From JAAYYM01 sp964638005 (GTDB lineage Bacteria > Bacillota > Clostridia > Lachnospirales > Lachnospiraceae): a stretch of DNA of 64,000 nucleotides. The notes beneath the pieces were generated by a model, which was not told where the DNA came from, did not search any database, and worked only from the letters and a program-made list of their open reading frames with translations. The stretch covers positions 62,001 to 126,000 of the forward strand of contig CAZWXS010000001.1 of assembly GCA_964638005.1 (NCBI GenBank), given 5' to 3'. Each line of letters starts with the position of its first letter. Positions within the stretch are counted from its first letter, which is position 1. Position numbers and translations under genes: made by a program. Positions 33,869-41,170 of the stretch are shown here, one piece after another.

Positions 33869-34822
33869 TTATCTCGCGCCCTGATCATACGGAACTCCCG
33901 AAGCCCTCGGTGCCTGTGAATTCTTTGAGGTAAATACCAAAACGATCAGTGTCGCAACATAAGGAATCATCTTATAAAAATAGCTCGGAATGCCCAGTGC
34001 ATTCAGGAACGGAATACCTGAATAGGCCGCTGAAACCGCCTTAAGACATCCAAAGAACAAAGAAGCATATAAAATCTTCATAGGCTTCCACTGTCCGAAG
34101 ATCAGAACCGCTAAGGCTAAGAAACCGTAGCCTGACACCGTGGCATTAAAGTTCGTTGATGTCGGAACAACATAGACAAGTCCTCCCAACCCGGCTAATG
34201 CACCCGAAATAATCACACCTGCATACTGCATTTTATGAACGTTAATGCCAGCGGCATCAGCTGCCTGCGGATGTTCCCCGCATGCACGCAACCTTAGGCC
34301 AAATCTCGTTTTGTATAATACGATTGTAGATACAATCAATATCATCACGCCTATATAAGTCGTAATATAGGTATTGGTAAACAACAGCTTGCCCAATATC
34401 GGAATCTTGCCCAATACCGGCACACTCATAATACGAAATGTATTATTGAATTCCACCTGCTGTACCCCTTGAATAATCCTTGCAATAAAAATGGCAAATG
34501 CAGGTGCGAACATATTAAGTGCTGTACCGCTGATGACCTGATCCGCTTTCATATTGATGGAAGCATAAGCATGCGGAAGTGAAAAGACAACTCCCGTAAT
34601 CATCGCAATGACAATTGCGATGATCAGCTGCAACTGTCCGCTCATGAAACCACCCGTCATGTTCAGGAACAAGATACTGACAAAGGCTCCCATTGTCATG
34701 ACACCCTCAAGTGCAATGTTGACAATACCGGAACGCTCCGAGAACATACCACCGAGTGCCACGATCAACAGAGGGATCGTAAAGAACATCGTCTGTTGGA
34801 AAATAAAATAAATAACATCCAT
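33869..34822 (-). CDS. Nucleoside ABC transporter permease, NupQ-like
   Basis: Membrane permease of the BMP-type nucleoside importer (B. subtilis NupQ/YufQ relatives). 317 residues with about nine hydrophobic segments. Typical features: GMFSERSGIVNIALEGVM near the N-terminus and GEHPQAADAAGI in the cytoplasmic loop. It starts one base after the companion permease stop. Its C-terminus (RASGVPYDQGAR) is soluble and polar. Confidence 0.9.
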   Translation of the reverse strand: MDVIYFIFQQTMFFTIPLLIVALGGMFSERSGIVNIALEGVMTMGAFVSILFLNMTGGFMSGQLQLIIAIVIAMITGVVFSLPHAYASINMKADQVISGTALNMFAPAFAIFIARIIQGVQQVEFNNTFRIMSVPVLGKIPILGKLLFTNTYITTYIGVMILIVSTIVLYKTRFGLRLRACGEHPQAADAAGINVHKMQYAGVIISGALAGLGGLVYVVPTSTNFNATVSGYGFLALAVLIFGQWKPMKILYASLFFGCLKAVSAAYSGIPFLNALGIPSYFYKMIPYVATLIVLVFTSKNSQAPRASGVPYDQGAR

Positions 34823-34823
34823 C

Positions 34824-35960
34824 CTACACGCCCCCCTTCTTCTTCACTGCTTCCTTCTCTTCTTTCTTCACCTGCAGTTCCGATTTATATACATTATACC
34901 TTGTAATCATCATCTTCACCATCAGGGCAAATGCGCTGAAATAGATAATGACCGCAACTATGATATCAATGATTTCTGTAGAAAATTCATATAATTGCAG
35001 ATAAAAACCGCCGGTCGTCAGATATGCAATGAATATACCTGCCACCATGACCGAAATCGGATTGCTGAGACCTAAGAGTGCAACCGAGATGCCTGTATAG
35101 CCTTCCGAACCCAGGACATCGACGATCTCTATGTGCTTTCCTGTGCCTGCTAGATATAAAAGTCCGCCTGCCAGACCTGATATGGCACCTGCGATCATCA
35201 TGGATAAAATGATACTCTTTCTCTCATTGATACCTGCGTATTTACTTGCATCTTTATTATATCCGACTGCCTTTAGTTCATAACCGAAGGTCGTCTTATT
35301 AAGTATGATATTGATTATGATAACAACCGCCACGGCAATGATGATACCACCATTCAAGCTGGAACCAGAGAATATCTTATCCAGCCCCATTTTGGGAATC
35401 TGTGCCGTTGCTGCAACATTATTGGACTCATTACGCAGATTATTAAACAACGGTGTGTATGTCTTGGTCGTATAGTTCACGATATACAGGCCGACATAGT
35501 TCATCATAATGGATGCAATAACTTCATTTACATTGAATACAGCCTTTAATATGCCCGGTACTGCTCCCCACAGTGCGCCCATCAGAATTGCTGCAAGCAA
35601 TGCCACAATCCAGTGTACTCCTCCGAGAGATGTCCACATGATACCAACAAATACTGCTCCGAAAGCACCTACGATGAACTGTCCCGGTGCACCGATGTTG
35701 AAAAGACCTGTTTTAAAAGCAAATCCAACTGACAGACCTGTCAGAATAATCGGTGTTGCATAATAAAAAACTTGTCCGATTCCCTTCAGTCCATGTGTCA
35801 GCGCTCCCGTCAAGATCGTACCAAAGCCCGGTAATGCCTGTGAGGGATTTGATAACAACAATATGACAAAGCCAAAGATCAAGCCGATGACAATGGCAAA
35901 TACAGAAGAAACAAGACCTGTGCCGCCTGCATTTTTCCGTTTGGTTTTCAGCTTACTCAT
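34824..35960 (-). CDS. Nucleoside ABC transporter permease, NupP-like
   Basis: Second permease of the importer. 378 residues, about nine hydrophobic segments, with FKTGLFNIGAPGQF, the family signature at the first conserved loop, and AVGYNKDASKYAGINERK in the coupling loop. Basic tail KKEEKEAVKKKGG. ATG overlaps the ATPase stop by four bases. Position in the operon and paired sequence to the neighbouring permease make the role clear; exact substrate range is not. Confidence 0.9.
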   Translation of the reverse strand: MSKLKTKRKNAGGTGLVSSVFAIVIGLIFGFVILLLSNPSQALPGFGTILTGALTHGLKGIGQVFYYATPIILTGLSVGFAFKTGLFNIGAPGQFIVGAFGAVFVGIMWTSLGGVHWIVALLAAILMGALWGAVPGILKAVFNVNEVIASIMMNYVGLYIVNYTTKTYTPLFNNLRNESNNVAATAQIPKMGLDKIFSGSSLNGGIIIAVAVVIIINIILNKTTFGYELKAVGYNKDASKYAGINERKSIILSMMIAGAISGLAGGLLYLAGTGKHIEIVDVLGSEGYTGISVALLGLSNPISVMVAGIFIAYLTTGGFYLQLYEFSTEIIDIIVAVIIYFSAFALMVKMMITRYNVYKSELQVKKEEKEAVKKKGGV

Positions 35961-37492
35961 TCCTTGTCACCTTCTTTCTTGGAACCGGCCATATACAGAC
36001 CCAGTTCTTGAACCGTCACCTTCTTGGGATCCAGATTGGCGACGATACTGCCTTCATGAATCACAAGGATACGGTCACTCAGATTCATAACTTCATCCAA
36101 CTCCAGCGAGATTACCAGAATCGCTTTTCCTGCATCGCGCTGCTTAATCAACTCCTTATGGATGTACTCGATTGCCCCGACATCCAATCCTCTGGTCGGC
36201 TGCACTGCAAGCAGGATATCCGGCTGCCTGTTCAGCTCTCTTGCAACAATCGCCTTTTGCTGATTGCCGCCTGACATTGCACGTGCCCTTGAGTATGCTC
36301 CCTGACCGCTTCTGATATCATATTTCTCAATCAACGACTCTGCATATTCATAAATCTGATCATTCTTCATAAATCCCATATGTTGAAAATCCTGATCAAA
36401 ATACTGTTGCAGCACCAGATTATATGCCAGATCATAATCCAAAACCAAACCGTGCTTATGTCTGTCTTCAGGTATGTGCGAAAGTCCGTGCGTATTCTTA
36501 TAACGAATCGACTTCTTCGTCACATCCTCACCATTGATCTTAATCGTACCGTCGCTCATAGTACCGAGTCCGGTAATGGCATGCACGAGTTCTGTCTGTC
36601 CGTTGCCGTCGATTCCGGCAATACACACGATTTCTCCTTTTCTGACCGTAAAACATGCATCATTGACAACATTCTTGGTATGGCCTTCCCGAGTTGACTT
36701 CACCGTCAGGTGATCCACCTCCAGAACAACCTCTGTCGGATGTGCCTCGTCCTTTTCAACCGTCAGGCTTACCTCACGTCCAACCATCATCTCTGACATC
36801 TGCTTCAGATCCACATCCGAAACATTCACGGTTCCGATATATTTACCACGGCGCAGTACTGTACATCTGTCTGCAACCTGTTTGATTTCATTTAACTTAT
36901 GTGTGATGAACAAGATAGATTTGCCTTCTACAGCAAGTCCTTTCATGATATTCATGAGTTCATCGATTTCCTGCGGTGTCAATACAGCAGTCGGCTCATC
37001 GAATATCAGAATATCATTATCTCTGTACAGCATTTTCAGAATCTCTACTCTTTGCTGCATGCCCACCGTAATATCTTCAATCAATGCATCGGGATCAACG
37101 AACAGATTGTACTTCTCGCTCAGCATGACAACCTTTTTACGAGCCTCGTCCATTTTCAGCAGACCATGCTCTACCGTTTCCATCCCCAGTACGATGTTTT
37201 GTAATACCGTAAAATTGTGTACCAGTTTGAAATGCTGGTGCACCATACCGATTCCGTATTTATTAGCCTCCAAAGGTCCGGAAATCTTTACTTCCTCACC
37301 TCTGATCTTGATGACTCCCTTCTCTGGCTTGTACATACCAAACAGCACGCTCATCAAGGTTGATTTGCCTGCACCGTTTTCGCCGAGAAATGCATGTATC
37401 TCTCCGGGTTTGATCTGCAATGTGATATCATCATTCGCAATGATTCCCGGAAACTCTTTCGTGATATGAAGCATCTCAACAATATATTCCAT
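35957..37492 (-). CDS. Nucleoside ABC transporter ATP-binding protein, NupO-like
   Basis: Tandem ATPase (two nucleotide-binding domains in one chain) of the sugar/nucleoside type. 511 residues from ATG 37492, preceded by GGGGGAAC; an ATG six codons earlier lacks a site. First domain Walker A GENGAGKSTL, a signature region VGMQQRVEIL, Walker B ILIFDEP; second domain has a degenerate Walker A GIDGNGQTEL, as usual for this family, with signature MSGGNQQKAIVAREL. Follows nupN-like gene after a 95-base gap that holds a hairpin. Confidence 0.93.
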   Translation of the reverse strand: MEYIVEMLHITKEFPGIIANDDITLQIKPGEIHAFLGENGAGKSTLMSVLFGMYKPEKGVIKIRGEEVKISGPLEANKYGIGMVHQHFKLVHNFTVLQNIVLGMETVEHGLLKMDEARKKVVMLSEKYNLFVDPDALIEDITVGMQQRVEILKMLYRDNDILIFDEPTAVLTPQEIDELMNIMKGLAVEGKSILFITHKLNEIKQVADRCTVLRRGKYIGTVNVSDVDLKQMSEMMVGREVSLTVEKDEAHPTEVVLEVDHLTVKSTREGHTKNVVNDACFTVRKGEIVCIAGIDGNGQTELVHAITGLGTMSDGTIKINGEDVTKKSIRYKNTHGLSHIPEDRHKHGLVLDYDLAYNLVLQQYFDQDFQHMGFMKNDQIYEYAESLIEKYDIRSGQGAYSRARAMSGGNQQKAIVARELNRQPDILLAVQPTRGLDVGAIEYIHKELIKQRDAGKAILVISLELDEVMNLSDRILVIHEGSIVANLDPKKVTVQELGLYMAGSKKEGDKE

Positions 37493-37524
37493 AATGTTCC
37501 CCCAAATCATGTTTTCTTCTTATC

Positions 37525-37566
37525 TGCCAAAATAAGAATAGAAAGGGGTGCAAAAATCGCACCCCT
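37525..37566 (-). terminator. Intra-operon hairpin (attenuating terminator)
   Basis: Minus strand AGGGGTGC (37566-37559) - 7 bases - GCACCCCT (37551-37544), followed by a pyrimidine-rich TTCTATTCTTATTTTGG rather than a clean T run. Lies between the binding-protein gene and the ATPase gene; likely partial termination giving more binding protein than transporter. Confidence 0.65.
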
Positions 37567-37587
37567 CAATATAAGACTGAACTATAA

Positions 37588-38673
37588 CTATTCTACGTAA
37601 GTAACTGTTGTGTTGCTCAAGGTTACATCTGCGGTAGAACCATCATCTGATGAATCATATACACTGATTGATCCGTCAACAAGCTGTGCAAAGATTGCAT
37701 CGTAATCAGCCTGCTTAAATGTATTGAACTTAGAAGCTGACATCGGAAGACCTACGCCGTTGTTTGCTGCTGTAAATACAGATGTCGCTCCGCCCGGGAA
37801 CTTGTCATCATAGAATGCTGTAACTCCGTCATATACAGAAACGGAAAGTTCCTTCATTGCTGATGTAATAACTGTATCGGACTCGCTGCTCTGATCAACG
37901 TCAACACCGATTACCTTGGTGCCTGCATCTTCTGCTGCAGCCATAACTGAGTTACCAACTGCACCGCCGCATCCAAATACGACTTCCGTGCCACTCTGAT
38001 ACCATGATGCTGCCATAGCCTGTGCTTCAGGTGTTGCCGCAAAAGCTCCTGTATAATTGTACATAACTTCTACATTCACGCCGAGTTCCTTAGCTGCATA
38101 ATCTGCACCCTGGATGTATCCGTAACCGTAACGGATAACTGCGGGAACTGCCATACCACCCATGAATCCAAGCTTTGTATAGCCATCCTTAACTGCTGCA
38201 TAGCCTGCAAGGAAGCCTGCCTGATCCTCTTTGAACAGGATAGGCATTACGTTGTCACCTGTCTTGTAGGTTGAATAATCAGCATTGTGCGGCTCACCAT
38301 CCAATAAGATGAATTTTACATCAGGATATGTATCCTGAGCGATAAATACCGGCTCTTCAAATAAGAAACCGGGACATACGATCAACTTAGCTCCGCCTTC
38401 TACAGCAAGACCGATTGTCTCAATATAAGAATCTGTTGTTGCTTCCTGAGGCTGATAGTACTTGTATGAAATGCCCTTCTCCTCAGCATACTTCTTAAGT
38501 CCTTCCCATGCGCCCTGATTAAATGACTTGTCATCAATCGTTCCAAGGTCAGTCACCAAAGCCAGTTCTGCTTTACCGTCAGATGTTGCTGAAGTATTCT
38601 TGCTGCCACAACCTGCAAGTAATGATGCAACCATCGTTACGCAAAGTAAAGCGCTCAATAATTTCTTTTTCAT
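37588..38673 (-). CDS. BMP-family nucleoside-binding lipoprotein, NupN-like
   Basis: Extracytoplasmic binding protein for the importer (Med/BMP family). 361 residues from ATG 38673 (AGGAGG seven bases before). Signal KKKLLSALLCVTMVASLLAGC with lipobox Cys; Ser/Thr linker; mature part with LVTDLGTIDDKSFNQGAWEG, the family signature, and later GVDVDQSSES. Directly downstream of the purine nucleoside phosphorylase, with its own promoter between them. Confidence 0.93.
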   Translation of the reverse strand: MKKKLLSALLCVTMVASLLAGCGSKNTSATSDGKAELALVTDLGTIDDKSFNQGAWEGLKKYAEEKGISYKYYQPQEATTDSYIETIGLAVEGGAKLIVCPGFLFEEPVFIAQDTYPDVKFILLDGEPHNADYSTYKTGDNVMPILFKEDQAGFLAGYAAVKDGYTKLGFMGGMAVPAVIRYGYGYIQGADYAAKELGVNVEVMYNYTGAFAATPEAQAMAASWYQSGTEVVFGCGGAVGNSVMAAAEDAGTKVIGVDVDQSSESDTVITSAMKELSVSVYDGVTAFYDDKFPGGATSVFTAANNGVGLPMSASKFNTFKQADYDAIFAQLVDGSISVYDSSDDGSTADVTLSNTTVTYVE

Positions 38674-38718
38674 GTTTTTTCCTCCTAAAAAATATTGTGA
38701 GTGCCAAATTACTTTTTC

Positions 38719-38747
38719 ATAATAGCACAATATCTAGTATAATACAA
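38719..38747 (-). promoter_or_regulatory. Promoter for the nucleoside transporter genes
   Basis: Minus strand: -35 TTGTAT (38747-38742), 17-base spacer, extended -10 TGCTATTAT with -10 TATTAT (38724-38719). A perfect TTGACA at 38760-38755 lies further up and has no matching -10 at normal spacing. Initiation here would uncouple the transporter from the phosphorylase gene. Confidence 0.65.
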
Positions 38748-38756
38748 TACATATTG

Positions 38757-39578
38757 TCAAAATCTTGTGATGGATTCAGTGACAAGCTTCTTAAATAAAG
38801 GGGCCGCCTGATTTGCTGCTTCCTGTACCTCTTCGTGGGTCAACGGATTCGGTGACAGACCGGCTGCCAGATTGCATACACAGGATATTCCGCAGATCTT
38901 CATACCCATATGATTGGCTGCAATCGCCTCTACGACGGTACTCATACCTACTGCATCGATTCCGAGTCTGCCAAGCATCTGTATCTCTGAGGGAGACTCA
39001 AAGGACGGGCCTGTCAATTGTGCATATACGCCCTCCTGCAGTTTGATGTTCATATCGGAAGCCGCGCCTCTGATCACATCCTGCAAATGCTTGTCATAAA
39101 CAGAACTCATATCCGGAAATCTCGTACCCAGTTCATCAATATTGGGACCAATCAGCGGATTCGGCGCAAATACTGATACATGATCCGTGATCAGCATAAA
39201 ATCACCTGCACCAAAATCAGGATTGATACCACCCGAAGCATTGGTCAGAAACAACACCTTCGCTCCCATCATCTTCATCAGTCTGGTAGGCAGAACGACA
39301 TCGGATATCGGATATCCCTCATAATAGTGTACACGTCCCTTCATACATACGACCGGCACGTCTCCCACATATCCGAAAATGAACTGTCCCGCATGACCCG
39401 GAACCGTCGATACCGGAAACCCTTCGATTTCATGATAATCAAGCGTCGCCTCCACACGAATGTCATTGGCATAATCGCCTAACCCCGAGCCCAGAACCAG
39501 AGCAACCTCCGGTGTAAAGTCTACTTTCTCTCGAAAGCTTTCATAACATTTCAATAACTTATCGTATACTTCACTCAT
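38757..39578 (-). CDS. Purine nucleoside phosphorylase (PNP-II type)
   Basis: Splits inosine/guanosine with phosphate into base and ribose-1-phosphate. 273 residues, the trimeric class (PunA/PNPase I family in Firmicutes). Motifs LGSGLG (phosphate site), the VPGHAGQF and GRVHYYEGY regions, TNASGGINP, and MSTVVEAIAANHMGM near the purine site. First gene of the salvage operon, 49 bases after spoIVA with its own promoter. AGGAGGACACAGC before the ATG. Confidence 0.94.
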   Translation of the reverse strand: MSEVYDKLLKCYESFREKVDFTPEVALVLGSGLGDYANDIRVEATLDYHEIEGFPVSTVPGHAGQFIFGYVGDVPVVCMKGRVHYYEGYPISDVVLPTRLMKMMGAKVLFLTNASGGINPDFGAGDFMLITDHVSVFAPNPLIGPNIDELGTRFPDMSSVYDKHLQDVIRGAASDMNIKLQEGVYAQLTGPSFESPSEIQMLGRLGIDAVGMSTVVEAIAANHMGMKICGISCVCNLAAGLSPNPLTHEEVQEAANQAAPLFKKLVTESITRF

Positions 39579-39613
39579 GCTGTGTCCTCCTGCAAGTAAT
39601 CTGATTTTTCATC

Positions 39614-39643
39614 ATTATAGCATCATTCTATATGATAATGCAA
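39614..39643 (-). promoter_or_regulatory. Promoter for the purine nucleoside phosphorylase gene
   Basis: Minus strand: -35 TTGCAT (39643-39638), 18-base spacer, perfect -10 TATAAT (39619-39614) with TGC extended element. It overlaps the last codons of spoIVA. Confidence 0.72.
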
Positions 39644-41106
39644 ACAATCCCTCCATTCGAATCATTGACGATTTTCTGCATGGTTTCCTGCAGCTTCATC
39701 TGACTCTCATCTCCGATCATGGATATCTTATTGGCAATACCGTCTCTGACCAGCTGCTCGATGCTCTTTCCAAAGATATTGGTTTCCCAGATTCCTTCCG
39801 AAGTACTCTTGGTCTGCGAAATAAATTTCATCAAATCCTCTGCCTGCTCTTCCGTCCCGACGATCGGCGTAATCTCAGTCTCTATATTGGCCTTGATAAA
39901 ATGCACGGATGGACTCTCTGCCTTGATCTTGACTCCGTATTTGTTTCCGTGCTTGATAATCTCGGGCTCGGACAGGATGATTTCCGACCGTTCCGGAGTC
40001 ACTACCCCGTAGCCCTTGAAGCGTACCGACTGCATCGCGCTCTGTACCTTTGTGTATTCTCGCTTCATTGCGGACATTTCCTGCAGCATATGCATCAGCT
40101 GATATTCACTTCTGACCGGTTCAGAGAGCAGCTCTGAGAGCATTTCATAATAATAAGTCTCATCAATATCCAGATTGACATTTGCACAGCCTGTCGATGT
40201 ATTGACGTTGTCGACCTTGCAATGCCTGATATACTCACTTTGCAGTTCCATATCCCGATTCGCGATATCCCGCACCACATTCAGCCCCTGCATCAATTCA
40301 CGAATACAGGAAACCAACTCTGTCTTTACAATATGGTCGTCAGGTAACATTTCCACCCATTTCGGCATGTAGAATTCTACTGCAGACAACGGAAATTCAT
40401 AGAGCAGGCGCTCCATGATCCGATTCACATCTTCACGTTTCAGCTGTTCACAATTAACCGGCATCGCCGTGACCTGATGACGCTCGGAGATTTCCTCTGC
40501 AATACGGTTTGCCTCGTCACTATATGGTCTTTCGGTATTCACCAATACAATGAACGGCTTTTTCTGATGCTTCAATTCCTGAATTGTCTGCGTCTCCGCA
40601 GGTATGTAATTTTCTCTGTCGATTTCCGAAAAAGAGCCGTCTGTCGTAATGACGATTCCAATCGTGGAATGATCATTGATTACCTTTTTCGTTCCTATTT
40701 CCGCAGCCTGCGTAAACGGAATTTCATAATCAAACCAGGGAGTCTTGACCATACGCTCCTTTGCATCCTCAATATGCCCCGCAGCACCCTCGACCATATA
40801 ACCGACACAATCGATCAATCTGACCTTTGCCTGCGTTCTTGCGTCATCCTCCAGATAAATATTCGCCGCTTCCTGCGGAATGAACTTCGGCTCCGTCGTT
40901 GTAATCGTCCTACCCCCTGCACTTTGCGGCAGTTCATCCTTGGCCCTCCCGAATTCATATTCATTTTTCACATTCGGCAGCACCATCAGATCCATGAATC
41001 TTTTGATGAAAGTTGACTTGCCGGTTCTGACAGGTCCTACGACTCCTATGTATATCTCACCGTTGGTTCTGGCTTGTATGTCTTTGTACAGGTTAAATAT
41101 CTCCAT
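39628..41106 (-). CDS. spoIVA: Stage IV sporulation protein A
   Basis: Spore-coat morphogenetic ATPase that assembles around the forespore and anchors the coat; made in the mother cell. 492 residues, normal length. N-terminal TRAFAC-type domain with Walker A GPVRTGKSTFIKR and VRLIDCVGYMV; middle domain; C-terminal domain ending GGIVCIII, hydrophobic as in the family. It is the best sign that the organism sporulates. In other Firmicutes it follows der/plsY/gpsA directly; here an 8-kb signalling block lies between. A sigma-E-like promoter and a hairpin overlap its ribosome site (see those entries). Confidence 0.97.
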   Translation of the reverse strand: MEIFNLYKDIQARTNGEIYIGVVGPVRTGKSTFIKRFMDLMVLPNVKNEYEFGRAKDELPQSAGGRTITTTEPKFIPQEAANIYLEDDARTQAKVRLIDCVGYMVEGAAGHIEDAKERMVKTPWFDYEIPFTQAAEIGTKKVINDHSTIGIVITTDGSFSEIDRENYIPAETQTIQELKHQKKPFIVLVNTERPYSDEANRIAEEISERHQVTAMPVNCEQLKREDVNRIMERLLYEFPLSAVEFYMPKWVEMLPDDHIVKTELVSCIRELMQGLNVVRDIANRDMELQSEYIRHCKVDNVNTSTGCANVNLDIDETYYYEMLSELLSEPVRSEYQLMHMLQEMSAMKREYTKVQSAMQSVRFKGYGVVTPERSEIILSEPEIIKHGNKYGVKIKAESPSVHFIKANIETEITPIVGTEEQAEDLMKFISQTKSTSEGIWETNIFGKSIEQLVRDGIANKISMIGDESQMKLQETMQKIVNDSNGGIVCIII

Positions 41107-41111
41107 ATAAA

Positions 41112-41152
41112 TACCCCATTCCTGTTTATTCTAAATATATTGGAATGGGGTA
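41112..41152 (-). promoter_or_regulatory. Hairpin covering the spoIVA ribosome site
   Basis: Eleven-bp perfect stem: TACCCCATTCC (minus, 41152-41142) with GGAATGGGGTA (41122-41112), 19-base loop. The 3' arm contains GGGG, the spoIVA ribosome site, seven bases before the ATG. In read-through RNA from the upstream kinase the site would be paired; an RNA started at the sigma-E-like promoter lacks the 5' arm. Confidence 0.75.
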
Positions 41153-41162
41153 ATAAATATGC
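41134..41162 (-). promoter_or_regulatory. Sigma-E-like promoter for spoIVA
   Basis: Minus strand: GCATATT (41162-41156) matches the sigma-E -35 pattern KMATATT; after 14 bases AATATATT (41141-41134) matches six of eight positions of CATACAHT. Spacing is the sigma-E optimum. The gene's mother-cell role supports it. Expected start near 41127. Confidence 0.6.
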
Positions 41163-41170
41163 ATTCTGTT

